Notes: a model not told the origin generated them from the sequence alone. Numbered from the stretch's first letter, positions 42,271 through 50,690 are shown. The stretch is DNA of 64,000 nucleotides from Moorella mulderi DSM 14980 (GCF_001594015.1 NZ_LTBC01000001.1:310001-374000); one strand, 5' to 3'. Made by a program: numbers and translations.

Positions 42271-42753
42271 TTAACGGTGGTAGGTTTCTCCACGCTGGAT
42301 TTTATAAGCCCGGTAGAGCTGTTCGAGGAGGATTAAGCGCATGAGCTGGTGGGGAAAGGTAAAGCGGGAAAAGGAGAGGCGCAAGTCAGCAAACTCCAGG
42401 AGTTCTCTAGCCAGGCCCAGGGTACCGCCAATGACAAAGGCCAGGTCATTGCGCCCGTCCAAGGCTAGATCAGCCAGCCGCGTGGCCAGCTCTTCCGAAG
42501 ACAGCATCACGCCCTCCCGGTCCAGGGCGATGGTATAAGCGCCAGGCCGCAAGAGGCGCTTCAGCCCTGCTCCTTCAGCGGCCAGGACCTGCTCGACCCG
42601 GGCCGGGGACAAATGATCCGGGACCTTTTCTTCCGGCCCCTCCAGGATACGCACCCGGGCATAGGGCTGCAGGCGCTTTAAGTATTCGTTTATCCCGGCA
42701 CTTAAATATTGCTCCCGGACACGGCCAACGGCTATAATGTCAATGTGCTGCAT
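42271..42753 (-). CDS. rlmH: 23S rRNA pseudouridine-1915 N3-methyltransferase
   Basis: 160 aa, SPOUT fold. Conserved AFVIGGTLGLARELLEFADLRLSFSRFTFPHQLMR region (read in segments: IGGTLGL, LSFSRFTFPHQL) and the C-terminal EQLYRAYKIQRGETYHR motif, with YHR at the very end. It acts on assembled 70S ribosomes. It is 6 nt downstream of htrA, as in Bacillus. Confidence 0.97.
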   Translation of the reverse strand: MQHIDIIAVGRVREQYLSAGINEYLKRLQPYARVRILEGPEEKVPDHLSPARVEQVLAAEGAGLKRLLRPGAYTIALDREGVMLSSEELATRLADLALDGRNDLAFVIGGTLGLARELLEFADLRLSFSRFTFPHQLMRLILLEQLYRAYKIQRGETYHR

Positions 42754-42759
42754 GCTTCC

Positions 42760-43899
42760 TTATTTCGACGGCATTTCACCCAGGGTTACCGTAAAATTAA
42801 GTTGCTTTTTGCTTGCCAGGCGGACAACAGTTAAAGTTACTTTATCCCCCGGCGATTTTTTATTAATCAAGCGCTGGATGTCGGCGTAACTCGCCACCTT
42901 ATTGTTGTCCACGGCGATAATGACATCGCCCACCTGCAACCTGGCCTTAGCCGCCGGGCCATCATTAAAGATGCCGCCGATATATACCCCCTCCGGTATA
43001 TTATACCACCGGGCCATTTCCGGGGTAATCTCCCGGAGGTTATAAACGCCCAGGAAAGGATGGGTAACATAGCCCCGGGTTAAAATCTGGTCGATAATTG
43101 GCCGGACGTCGTTAATAGGGATGGCAAACCCCATGCCCTCCACCCCGCTCGCGGCTATTTTAACGCTGTTGATGCCGATAACTTCCCCCCTTAAATTTAC
43201 CAGGGCGCCGCCGCTGTTGCCGGGGTTAATGGGAGCGTCGGTCTGCAGGGTCCGCAGGGTGATCTCTACTCCGTGGGGCCCGGGCACGGTCACTTCCCGG
43301 TTCAAGGCACTGATAACCCCCACCGTTACTGAACGGGCAAATGCCCGGCCCAGGGGGTTACCAATGGCCACTACCGTCTCCCCTACCTGCACAGCGCCCG
43401 AATCCCCCAGGCGGGCCTGGGGCAAATTGGTTCCCTTGATCTGCAGAACTGCCAGGTCGCTACGCTCGTCGGCTCCCACCAATGTGGCCGGGTAAACCTG
43501 GTCATGATCGAGGCTGACGGTGACCCTCTCGGCGCCGGCAATAACGTGGTTATTGGTGACAATATAGCCGTTGGTACCGTCAAAAATGACGCCGGAACCC
43601 TGTTTTACCCCGGCATCACCGGTAAAACTATGGCCCGTCAAGGCCGCCACCCCGACGACGGTCGGGCCCACCTGCCTGGCAATGGTAACTACCGGTGAAC
43701 TGGCCGTAAACTGGACCGGTTGTCCTGCCGGTGGGGTTAACTGGGCCGGAGGTCCAGGTGCCGGCGCCAGGGGTCGCTGCACCAGGCGCGGGGCCAAAAC
43801 AATGGCCATCCCGGCACCAAGGGCCGCACTGAGAAAAAATAGCAGGACTACTGCCAGGACCCGCATGTACTTAAAGCTGCTGGAAGAAAGATAACGCAA
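42760..43899 (-). CDS. htrA: HtrA-like membrane serine protease with PDZ domain
   Basis: 379 aa from TTG, 7 nt behind GGAGGG. One N-terminal transmembrane helix anchors it outside the membrane. The trypsin-like triad is His in VTNNHVIAGA, Asp in DERSDLAVLQI and Ser in INPGNSGGALVNL. The PDZ domain occupies the last 100 residues (GVYIGGIFNDGPAAKARLQVGDVI). HtrA proteases degrade misfolded exported proteins. The pairing with rlmH is conserved; the walRK-yycHI genes that often precede it are absent. Confidence 0.95.
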   Translation of the reverse strand: MRYLSSSSFKYMRVLAVVLLFFLSAALGAGMAIVLAPRLVQRPLAPAPGPPAQLTPPAGQPVQFTASSPVVTIARQVGPTVVGVAALTGHSFTGDAGVKQGSGVIFDGTNGYIVTNNHVIAGAERVTVSLDHDQVYPATLVGADERSDLAVLQIKGTNLPQARLGDSGAVQVGETVVAIGNPLGRAFARSVTVGVISALNREVTVPGPHGVEITLRTLQTDAPINPGNSGGALVNLRGEVIGINSVKIAASGVEGMGFAIPINDVRPIIDQILTRGYVTHPFLGVYNLREITPEMARWYNIPEGVYIGGIFNDGPAAKARLQVGDVIIAVDNNKVASYADIQRLINKKSPGDKVTLTVVRLASKKQLNFTVTLGEMPSK

Positions 43900-43962
43900 A
43901 AATATGCCCTCCTCTTTCAGTTCTAATATTGCCTGCTCTCCCCTTCTTTATAATGTAAAAGT

Positions 43963-43995
43963 TAAAAAAAGCCCCCGGAAGCCATTCCAGGAGCT
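43963..43995 (-). terminator. Rho-independent terminator after the 21-codon gene
   Basis: 11-nt arms (43970-43980, 43985-43995) pairing with two G-U, 4-nt loop, T7 tail on the minus strand. It isolates the small gene from htrA. Confidence 0.88.
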
Positions 43996-44049
43996 AAGGA
44001 AAAAAGCTATAAGGGAGGATGGTTGGGCAGTTTAACGTCATGCCCGGGA

Positions 44050-44115
44050 CTACCTACTGTGACCGCCGGAACAGTGGGCCACCGGGCGCAGGAAGTACCT
44101 CTTGCGCTTGAGCAT
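44050..44115 (-). CDS. 21-residue basic peptide, function unknown
   Basis: ATG 44115, eight nt behind a full SD (GGAGGTG), stop TAG at 44050-44052. The product begins MLKRKRYFLRPVA and ends HCSGGHSR: a strongly basic head, a single Cys and two His near the tail. A terminator follows 55 nt on, and a 17-bp palindrome (44143-44159) lies upstream. It is between the gluzincin gene and htrA. It is too short for homology by eye. It could be a peptide substrate or signal, a small metal-binding peptide, or a leader; the SD and terminator make translation likely. Confidence 0.6.
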   Translation of the reverse strand: MLKRKRYFLRPVAHCSGGHSR

Positions 44116-44142
44116 GTAATCACACCTCCATTTTGGCAAATA

Positions 44143-44159
44143 ATACCCTTATAGGGTAT
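44143..44159 (-). promoter_or_regulatory. 17-bp palindrome upstream of the 21-codon gene
   Basis: ATACCCT-TAT-AGGGTAT, perfect arms, ending about 12 nt before the SD of the small gene. It may be an operator or, as RNA, a 7-bp hairpin. No clear promoter boxes were found in 44116-44211. Confidence 0.5.
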
Positions 44160-44211
44160 ATTCCCATGGTTTTAATATAACCCGGAGATGTGATATTTTT
44201 GTGAAGGAAAG

Positions 44212-45084
44212 TTAAAGGCTTTGTGAAAACTTGCTTACGGGAATTTCCCTGGCAAAGGCACCCTCAAAGCCAGCGCTACTGGTACCCAGAACTTCCTGGA
44301 AAGCCCGGTCCAGGGTGGCCCCCTGGCCGAGGCGTTCCAGGACTTGGTGCAGGGCCGGTAAGCCCCAGCGTTCTACCAGGTATTCAACCATTAAAAACGA
44401 CTGGCGGTAAGCCAGGGCCTGGTCAGGCAGGCTATCAAAACCGTAATCCATAGCCTTTAAGGGATACCAGCCGGTAGCGCCCGGCGAACCCGGCATGGTA
44501 AAGCCAGTAAGTTCCTTTTCCACATACTGGGCAATACCTTCCGTCAGCCAGCGCGGGTAATTACCCCTGGCCTTCTCGTCAACCAAAAGGTGGGTCAATT
44601 CATGGGCCATAGGTCCCGAGGCGGCAAAAATGCCGGCAATCTCTCCCGGGTCCTGACTGGCCACCCAGTCATAGGGCGAAAGGACGCGAATAACCCCGCC
44701 CCAGTAAACCCCCATGGCACTTTCGCTGGCCGCCCAGCCAAACTGGCGCGCGAGACTCTCCCGGTCCGGGTAAAGGATAATTAAAGTTTTACCCTGTGGT
44801 TCGTATTGTAACATGGCGCCCGCCGGCCCGTAAGCCTCCTCGGCAGTTTCCAGGACCAAGGGGGCTATGGCTGCATCCTCCGGCCGGTAGCGGAGGCGGA
44901 AATGGGTGCTATCTATCTCCAGCCAGTTGCGGGTCTGCCAGGCGGTATGTCCCGTCACTACCTGGCGGACCAGGCTGTAGCTCAGGGTACGCGGTAATGC
45001 CGTAGTACGGGCCAGGATAACTCCCGTAACTACCAGCATAGCCAGGTAGATGGCAATGATTGCCTGCCACCAGTGTTGGAACAT
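44212..45084 (-). CDS. Membrane-anchored gluzincin peptidase (MA-like)
   Basis: Start ATG 45084 behind GGGGAG (the frame is open to 45147); 290 aa. One N-terminal transmembrane helix (AIIAIYLAMLVVTGVILA) puts the rest outside. The zinc motif is HELTH in GPMAHELTHLLVDEKARG, with the third ligand Glu in WLTEGIAQYVE, as in gluzincins of the M1/MA clan. Natural substrate is unknown. The 21-codon gene lies 97 nt downstream with no terminator between, so they are probably one transcript. Confidence 0.85.
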   Translation of the reverse strand: MFQHWWQAIIAIYLAMLVVTGVILARTTALPRTLSYSLVRQVVTGHTAWQTRNWLEIDSTHFRLRYRPEDAAIAPLVLETAEEAYGPAGAMLQYEPQGKTLIILYPDRESLARQFGWAASESAMGVYWGGVIRVLSPYDWVASQDPGEIAGIFAASGPMAHELTHLLVDEKARGNYPRWLTEGIAQYVEKELTGFTMPGSPGATGWYPLKAMDYGFDSLPDQALAYRQSFLMVEYLVERWGLPALHQVLERLGQGATLDRAFQEVLGTSSAGFEGAFAREIPVSKFSQSL

Positions 45085-45118
45085 GTTTCTCCCCTCCCCC
45101 AGGGGCTCCTCTGCCTGG

Positions 45119-45147
45119 ATTATACTATATTCCTGCTGTAGCTTCAC
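45119..45147 (-). promoter_or_regulatory. Promoter of the gluzincin gene
   Basis: Perfect -10 TATAAT (45119-45124) on the minus strand; the -35 at 17 nt is GTGAAG, weak. An AGGAATA lies between them but lacks a GAAT at 14 nt, so this is probably SigA. Confidence 0.45.
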
Positions 45148-45159
45148 TGGTAATGAGTG

Positions 45160-45192
45160 TAAAAAATCCGGAGCCAGTTTAGCTCCGGATTT
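45160..45192 (-). terminator. Rho-independent terminator after copZ
   Basis: Perfect 11-bp stem AAATCCGGAGC/GCTCCGGATTT, 7-nt loop, T tail on the minus strand. Confidence 0.92.
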
Positions 45193-45249
45193 AAAAGTAG
45201 TTCGCTTTTTGGTGTCTACTGGAAATTGCCGGGCCGGTCTGGTGAAAGT

Positions 45250-45456
45250 TTACTTTACTTCATAACCAGCCTCAGCTACAGCCTTTTTCATAGCTTCCAG
45301 GTTTACCTTAGCAGGATCATAAGTAACGTGGGCCGTTTTAGCCGCCAGGTCAACTGCTACTGCCGTGATGCCTTCCAGGCCCCTCAGGGCCTTTTCCACG
45401 CTCATTTTACAGTGATTACAGGTCATCCCTTCAACCTGCAGGGTGGCTTCAGCCAT
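45250..45456 (-). CDS. copZ: Copper chaperone CopZ-like (HMA domain)
   Basis: 68 aa, a single heavy-metal-associated domain with GMTCNHCKMSVEKALRGLEG: the CxxC metal site at about residues 13-16, with His between the cysteines in place of the more usual Gly/Ala-His order. The C-terminal AGYEVK is typical. It would carry Cu(I) to a P-type ATPase, but none is adjacent; trxB is 17 nt upstream. Another soft metal is possible. Confidence 0.9.
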   Translation of the reverse strand: MAEATLQVEGMTCNHCKMSVEKALRGLEGITAVAVDLAAKTAHVTYDPAKVNLEAMKKAVAEAGYEVK

Positions 45457-45473
45457 TGTTTCACCCCTCCTTT

Positions 45474-46388
45474 CTACAGGCCGGCCAGGTAGCGTTCGGC
45501 CGCCATGGCCGCCACTGCCCCGTCACCTACAGCCGTACTCACCTGGCGGAAATCCTTGGACCGGACGTCGCCAGCGGCAAAAACACCGGGGATGGAAGTG
45601 GCCAGATTTTCGCGGGTAACAATATACCCCTGGGAATCCAGGGTCAGGGCCCCCTTCAGGAAACCAGTGTTGGGCTCCAGGCCGATAAAGATAAAGATCC
45701 CGTCAAAGGCTTCTTCCCTGGTGGTACCGCTTTTTACATCTTTTAACTCCAGGCTGCTGACCTTTTCCCGGCCCATGATCCTGGTTACAACTGTATTCCA
45801 ATGGAAGGAAATCTTGGGGTTATCCCGGGCCCGTTCCTGGAGTACTTTCGTTGCCCTTAAGGCGTCACGGCGGTGGATAATGGTCACCTGGCTGGCAAAG
45901 CGGGTCAGAAAGAGAGCTTCTTCCACTGCCGAGTCACCCCCGCCGACTACAGCGACCTTTTTGTCCCGGAAGAAAGCGCCGTCGCAGGTGGCGCAGTAGG
46001 AAACGCCCCGGCCGCGAAACTCCTCTTCCCCCGGTACTCCCAGGGGCCGCGGGTGAGCACCGCTGGCGATGATTATTGCCCTGGCCGTAAACTCGCCGCT
46101 CCCGGTGAAGGCTTTTTTAATTTCCCCGTTAAGCTCCACTCTCTGGACTGTGGTCATCTCTATCCTGGCACCGAAACGCTGGGCCTGTTCGGCAAACTTC
46201 ATGGCGAGTTCCATACCGTTAATGCCTTCGGGGAAGCCAGGATAATTTTCAATCCTGTCCGTCTGGCCGGCCTGACCACCAGGAGCACCCATCTCCAGCA
46301 CCACGGTATCCAGCCCGCCCCGGGCGCCGTAAAGAGCCGCCGTCAGCCCGGCCGGCCCCCCACCGATAATTAGCAAATCATGGGGCAT
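45474..46388 (-). CDS. trxB: Thioredoxin reductase
   Basis: 304 aa. FAD site GGGPAGLTAALYGARGG, redox pair Cys-Ala-Thr-Cys in SYCATCDGAFF, NAD(P) site VVGGGDSAVEEALFL and C-terminal GVFAAGDVR. A ferredoxin-dependent variant would lack the normal nucleotide site, which is present here. It reduces thioredoxin. It lies in one unit with copZ under the promoter at 46543-46571. Confidence 0.95.
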   Translation of the reverse strand: MPHDLLIIGGGPAGLTAALYGARGGLDTVVLEMGAPGGQAGQTDRIENYPGFPEGINGMELAMKFAEQAQRFGARIEMTTVQRVELNGEIKKAFTGSGEFTARAIIIASGAHPRPLGVPGEEEFRGRGVSYCATCDGAFFRDKKVAVVGGGDSAVEEALFLTRFASQVTIIHRRDALRATKVLQERARDNPKISFHWNTVVTRIMGREKVSSLELKDVKSGTTREEAFDGIFIFIGLEPNTGFLKGALTLDSQGYIVTRENLATSIPGVFAAGDVRSKDFRQVSTAVGDGAVAAMAAERYLAGL

Positions 46389-46542
46389 CTTGCTCTACCT
46401 CCTTTGCAAAGTAACATATCGCCTCAAGTCTTAGTAATGGCTTACGGATCGCCCGCTCTTAGGCAGGGCTCCCGGGACTATGGCTATATTATGCACCCCC
46501 TTAAAGTCCATCATGCCTTCCTTCTATGTTTAAACTATAGTT

Positions 46543-46571
46543 ATTATACGCTCCCACTTTAGTCCAGGCAA
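46543..46571 (-). promoter_or_regulatory. Promoter of trxB-copZ
   Basis: -35 TTGCCT (46566-46571), 17 nt, -10 TATAAT (46543-46548) on the minus strand. The leader is about 150 nt, and contains a 27-codon open frame (46431-46514) that I do not call as a gene. Confidence 0.7.
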
Positions 46572-46582
46572 GAGCGGACAAG

Positions 46583-46612
46583 AAAAAATCCCTGGGACTT
46601 GTCCACAGGGAT
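46583..46612 (-). terminator. Rho-independent terminator of the G5/M23 gene
   Basis: 7-bp stem ATCCCTG/CAGGGAT, 11-nt loop, T6 tail on the minus strand. Confidence 0.85.
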
Positions 46613-46624
46613 GGCAATAAAAAT

Positions 46625-48052
46625 CTAATTTAAAAATCCATACGGGTTACGGAAACTACCATTGACCAGGACTTCAAAGTGGAGGTGGGATCCGGTGGTA
46701 CGGCCGCTAACACCTACATAGCCGATGACCTGTCCCCGGCTCACCCGCTGGCCCACGCGGACGTTAAAGTCCGATAAGTGGGCATACCGGGTGACCAGGC
46801 CCCCACCGTGGTCAATGGCAATCATCCGGCCGTAGCCGCCGTCGTAACCGGCAAAGGTTACCGTCCCGGCCTCGGCGGCCCCTACCGGCTGCCCGACGTA
46901 ACCATCAATATCCATGCCCGAGTGGAACTCCCGGCCGCGATAACCATAGGGGGAAGTAATAGAGCCGCGGATGGGCCATGCCAGGCGGCCGGAACCGCCG
47001 CGGGAAGCCAGGACTACCCGCGTACCCCGTTCCACTATTTTAGTGACAGGTTCTTTGAGTACCTGCTCCTGGATAACTTTTTTCTCAACCTGGACGCCAT
47101 TTTTGGTCACTACCTGGTAGGTAACCAGCCGTTCGCCCTCTGACCCCGCCTGTTTTACTCTTTCCTGGCCTCGTAAGAGGTCGGTATTCGTTTCTACTTT
47201 CACTTCATAGGGAACAGGCTCTTTCACTTCCTGTCTATAGACGACCATTACCTGGAGAAGGGGCTTCTCTGTCGTGAGTCGCAACCGCTGGCCAATATCC
47301 AGGCGTTCGCCCTTGAGTTCCGGATTGGCTGCTCTAATATCGTCGACCAGCAAGCCGTGTTCCCGGGCGATGGTCCACAGGGAATCGCCTTCTTTAACGA
47401 TATACTCCTGGCTTGCAGTAGAAGTTCCCTTGAGCCTGGCCAGGGCTGCCTCCGGGCTTAAAATTTCTTCTGGCCGGGCCGGGCGGTGCTCATAGGCTAC
47501 CTGCTCCAGGAACCTGACCTCCTGGATCTCCCCGTTCCCCGGCGGCGGTAGGTAGGCTTGTTTTAATTCGGCCAGTACCGCTTCCGCAATACTATCATCC
47601 CGCACGATAAGCTCTGGTTGACCGTTAATGGTTATTACCGTCGCTGCCGCCACGAAATGTAGCGTGCCTTGCAATATATTTTTCAATTGCTGGCCATCCA
47701 CGATTTCCCGCGGGTTGACCCGGACTTTTTTATAGTCAACCTGGTCGGTGATCTGTAATCCCTGGTAACTTCCTGCCCCGCGTTCCTTGAGGACATCCTG
47801 GATAACCTGGTTGACATCAACCCGGCTGGTAACTACAGCCACCTGCCGGCCGTTAATTATTACTGCCCAGGCGTTGGGAGCGGTAAACTGGTACCATCCT
47901 GCCAGCAGCAGCAATCCCCCGGCCAGGATACCGCTTAGTAAGCAAACCTTTTTTTTCTTCCTGCCGTCTGTTTCTTTCCACCGTGCTGGCCATTCCTTTA
48001 AGAAACGACCTGCTGCGGCCGCCACATCGGGCAACTTACCTGGCGGCGGCAT
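46625..48052 (-). CDS. Exported LysM-G5-M23 peptidoglycan peptidase
   Basis: 475 aa. A transmembrane helix lies at about residues 38-56, preceded by a cytoplasmic basic stretch (DGRKKKK). LysM (EYIVKEGDSLWTIAREHG) is near 220-262, a G5 domain (PVPYEVKVETNTDLLRGQERV) about 285-345, and the C-terminal M23 domain keeps HSGMD, YAHLSD and HLHFE. It should act on the cell wall from the outer membrane face, with LysM and G5 holding glycan. Its gene lies alone between trxB and the SCIFF maturase. Activity (DD- or DL-) is unknown. Confidence 0.92.
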   Translation of the reverse strand: MPPPGKLPDVAAAAGRFLKEWPARWKETDGRKKKKVCLLSGILAGGLLLLAGWYQFTAPNAWAVIINGRQVAVVTSRVDVNQVIQDVLKERGAGSYQGLQITDQVDYKKVRVNPREIVDGQQLKNILQGTLHFVAAATVITINGQPELIVRDDSIAEAVLAELKQAYLPPPGNGEIQEVRFLEQVAYEHRPARPEEILSPEAALARLKGTSTASQEYIVKEGDSLWTIAREHGLLVDDIRAANPELKGERLDIGQRLRLTTEKPLLQVMVVYRQEVKEPVPYEVKVETNTDLLRGQERVKQAGSEGERLVTYQVVTKNGVQVEKKVIQEQVLKEPVTKIVERGTRVVLASRGGSGRLAWPIRGSITSPYGYRGREFHSGMDIDGYVGQPVGAAEAGTVTFAGYDGGYGRMIAIDHGGGLVTRYAHLSDFNVRVGQRVSRGQVIGYVGVSGRTTGSHLHFEVLVNGSFRNPYGFLN

Positions 48053-48183
48053 GACATTCCTCCTTTCCCCCTTTATACGCCAGGATTTACTTTTTCCTGC
48101 CTTTTACCATCTATATTCTACCTCTGTAAGCAGGAATCCTCCCCGCTTAGAAAATTTTTACCCTTTCTTTAACCCTGGTAAAA

Positions 48184-49599
48184 TCAGCCGTCAACAGCTT
48201 CCTTGACCTGGACGTAGAGGGCCGCTTCCAGGCGCATCTTCTGGATAGCGCAAGGTACAGGCGCCGGTTGCCGCAAATTCCCGGTAGCAGCCAGGTTGGC
48301 CGCATGGCATCCACCGCTGCAGTAGAAACGAGCCCAGCAGCGGCTGCAGGCCGGCTGGTTGTAAACGTAGGCCTGGCGAAAATCTTCCCGTAAATCAGGG
48401 CGCAAGATCCCTTCCCGGACGTTGCCCAGGCAGTAATCCCTTCTCCCCACCAGCTGGTGGCAGGGGTAAAGGTCGCCGCCGGGGGTTACCGCCAGGTAAC
48501 TGGTGCCCGCACCACAACCGGTAAGCCTTTTGGTGAGGCAGGGCCCGGCAGCCGCATCAATGTTAAAATGGAAAAAGTTAAAGGGCTTGCCTTTAGCCCT
48601 GGCCTCCAGGTAAGCCCGGGCCAGGTAGCGGTATTCCCGGGCCAGACGCGGCAGGTCCTCCTCCTTAATAGCATATTCAGCCTCCGGTGCGGCTACCACC
48701 GGTTCCAGGGACAGGTAACGAAATCCTAATTCTACCATATGCAAGATGTCCCTGGTAAAATCGAGGTTCTGGCTGGTGTAGGTCCCCCGCACCCAGTAGT
48801 CACGGTGCCCCTGGGCAGCGACAAAATGCTGCTCCCTGGGGACAACTAAATGATAAGTGCCTTGGCCGGAGACGGTCCGCCGGTTAAGATCATGGACTTC
48901 CGGTCGACCGTCAAGGCTCAAAATGACACTGATCTGGTTCTCAATGAGGTACTCCTCGATGGCCGGCGTCAAGCCCAGGCCATTGGTGGTCAGGGTAAAG
49001 CTGATCTTTTTCCCGGTAGCTGCCGCCCTTTCCCGGCCGTAAGCTACCAGATCCTGAACGACGCCGAAATTGAGCAGGGGCTCGCCGCCAAAGAAGTCGA
49101 TTTCTACCCGGGGGCGGCTGCCGGATTCATTAAAAAGCAAGTCCAGGGCCTGGTATCCCGTCTCCCGGCTCATTAAGCCACGCTCGCCGCCAAAGGGGCC
49201 CCCGCCGGCAAAGCAGTAACGGCAACGCATGTTGCAGTCATGGGCGACGTGAAGGCAGAGGGCCTGGAGGCTGGGCTCAGGTGGCCGGTAGGCCCGGCCC
49301 GCCTCATCGACGGTAAAGAGGGTTCCCCCGGCCTGTTTGGCCGCCAGTTCCTGGCAGACTTCCAGGACTGTGCCGGCACCCCACTCCCGGGTGGACCGGG
49401 GCAAGAGCGCAAGCCAGTCGGCTTCGGTTAAGGTGCCATGTTCTTCCCCGGCCCGCAGTTCTTCCAGAACAGCCCGGGTGGGAGCGTCGATTATATGGAC
49501 GGCGCCGCTATTGACGTCCAGGAGCAGGCAGAGGTCTTCAAAGTCGAACCAGTGGACATCCCCCTGCCAGTCCAGGTTTTGGAGATTTAGGGATGGCAA
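48184..49599 (-). CDS. scfB: SCIFF peptide radical SAM maturase
   Basis: 471 aa from TTG behind AGGAGG. The radical SAM cluster site is Cys-x3-Cys-x2-Cys in DCNMRCRYCFAGG. A C-terminal SPASM/twitch region carries auxiliary-cluster cysteines (CGAGTSYLAVTPGGDLYPC, CSRCWARFYCSGGC). The N-terminal part (DWQGDVHWFDFEDLCLLLDV) matches the peptide-binding region of SCIFF maturases. The enzyme forms a Cys-to-Thr thioether in the SCIFF peptide encoded just upstream. Confidence 0.93.
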   Translation of the reverse strand: MPSLNLQNLDWQGDVHWFDFEDLCLLLDVNSGAVHIIDAPTRAVLEELRAGEEHGTLTEADWLALLPRSTREWGAGTVLEVCQELAAKQAGGTLFTVDEAGRAYRPPEPSLQALCLHVAHDCNMRCRYCFAGGGPFGGERGLMSRETGYQALDLLFNESGSRPRVEIDFFGGEPLLNFGVVQDLVAYGRERAAATGKKISFTLTTNGLGLTPAIEEYLIENQISVILSLDGRPEVHDLNRRTVSGQGTYHLVVPREQHFVAAQGHRDYWVRGTYTSQNLDFTRDILHMVELGFRYLSLEPVVAAPEAEYAIKEEDLPRLAREYRYLARAYLEARAKGKPFNFFHFNIDAAAGPCLTKRLTGCGAGTSYLAVTPGGDLYPCHQLVGRRDYCLGNVREGILRPDLREDFRQAYVYNQPACSRCWARFYCSGGCHAANLAATGNLRQPAPVPCAIQKMRLEAALYVQVKEAVDG

Positions 49600-49616
49600 C
49601 GCTGGTCTCCTCCTAA

Positions 49617-49645
49617 CAACAAAAGCCCGACCGGGAAAGTCGGGC
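49617..49645 (-). terminator. Attenuating terminator between scfA and scfB
   Basis: 7-bp stem GCCCGAC/GTCGGGC (49625-49631, 49639-49645), 7-nt loop, TTTTGTTG tail on the minus strand. It lets the peptide be made in excess of its maturase. Confidence 0.8.
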
Positions 49646-49653
49646 CTTGGGGC

Positions 49654-49800
49654 TTACTTCTTTTCTTCACGTTCGCAGGGCTGGTTGCTGACGGTAATGG
49701 ATGTCTTACAGGCCGACTGGCAGGAAACATGGCAGTTGCCGCAGCCGCCTTGCCTCATGCTCTCCTGCAGGCGGGGCGTAAAAACCGTCTTAATGTGCAT
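49654..49800 (-). CDS. scfA: SCIFF ribosomal peptide precursor (five-cysteine variant)
   Basis: 48 aa from ATG 49800. HIKTVFTPRLQESM is the leader; the core is QGGCGNCHVSCQSACKTSI followed by TVSNQPCE. Cysteines are at 20, 23, 27, 31 and 42. SCIFF means six cysteines in forty-five; the fifth, after Lys-Thr-Ser, is Ile35 here. The thioether partners of clostridial SCIFF (Cys and Thr five residues apart) are kept as Cys31 and Thr36. The start lies 15 nt from the rpsI stop. The function of the mature peptide is unknown. Confidence 0.92.
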   Translation of the reverse strand: MHIKTVFTPRLQESMRQGGCGNCHVSCQSACKTSITVSNQPCEREEKK

Positions 49801-49815
49801 CAGAAACACCCCTTC

Positions 49816-50208
49816 TTAACGCTTGGAGAATTGCGGTGCCTTGCGGGCCTTTTTTAAGCCGTACTTCCTTCTTTCCTTCATCCGCGGGTCACGGGTAAGG
49901 AAGCCATTACGTTTTAGCACCGGGCGCAGGTCGGCATCGGCCTGTAACAGGGCCCTGGCAATGCCCATCCTGACGGCACCGGCCTGACCGCTGATCCCGC
50001 CACCCTCAACTTTAGCCAGGACATCAAAGCGGCCCGTGTTATTGGTTACTTCCAGGGGCTGGCGTACCTGCATGGCCAGGATCTGCTGGCCAAAATACTC
50101 ATCGAGGGGGCGGTCGTTAACTAACACCCGGCCCTCGCCGGGAACCAGGCGCACCCGGGCCACGGCATTTTTGCGCCTTCCCGTACCGTAAAATTGTACC
50201 TGGGCCAA
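49816..50208 (-). CDS. rpsI: Ribosomal protein S9
   Basis: 130 aa from TTG. Starts [20 protein letters not shown] and ends in the conserved basic tail [16 protein letters not shown], whose last Arg reaches the P-site tRNA. It is cotranscribed with rplM. Confidence 0.98.
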   Translation of the reverse strand: MAQVQFYGTGRRKNAVARVRLVPGEGRVLVNDRPLDEYFGQQILAMQVRQPLEVTNNTGRFDVLAKVEGGGISGQAGAVRMGIARALLQADADLRPVLKRNGFLTRDPRMKERRKYGLKKARKAPQFSKR

Positions 50209-50226
50209 AATTTTCGCCTCCTTCGA

Positions 50227-50661
50227 TTAATCCTTAATCTCCCAGACTTCCGGCCGCTGGGCCGCATGGGGATGACTGTCGCCCCGGTAGACCTTGAGTT
50301 TCTTGACCATTTGCCGGCCCAGGCGATTATGGGGGATCATCCCTTTAACGGCCTTCTCAATGGCTCGCTCGGGAAAAGTCTTTAAGAGCTGGGCATAGTT
50401 CATAACCTTTAAGCCGCCAGGATAACCGCTGTGGCGGATATATTTCTTTTGCAGGAGCTTTTTGCCGGTAAGGCGTACTTTTTCGGCGTTAATAACAATA
50501 ACGTGATCGCCACAATCCACATGGGGGGTAAAGATGGGTTTATGCTTGCCTCTGAGGAGGCGGGCAGCTTCGGTAGCTACGCGACCCAGAGTTTTGCCGG
50601 CCGCGTCGATAATATACCACTTCCGCTCCACCTCATGTGGTTTGGCCATAAAGGTGGTCAT
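50227..50661 (-). CDS. rplM: Ribosomal protein L13
   Basis: 144 aa. [33 protein letters not shown] and [21 protein letters not shown] (read in parts) are family hallmarks. A promoter lies just upstream; the leader is too short for an L13 autoregulatory structure. Confidence 0.98.
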   Translation of the reverse strand: MTTFMAKPHEVERKWYIIDAAGKTLGRVATEAARLLRGKHKPIFTPHVDCGDHVIVINAEKVRLTGKKLLQKKYIRHSGYPGGLKVMNYAQLLKTFPERAIEKAVKGMIPHNRLGRQMVKKLKVYRGDSHPHAAQRPEVWEIKD

Positions 50662-50690
50662 TTTCTCCCTCCTGTTCCTGTCACGAGACT

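Noticed and set aside
46431-46514. 27-codon open frame in the trxB leader
   Set aside because: Its SD-like GGAAGG is only about 1-4 nt from either ATG and there is no supporting motif; a chance frame in a long leader is likelier.
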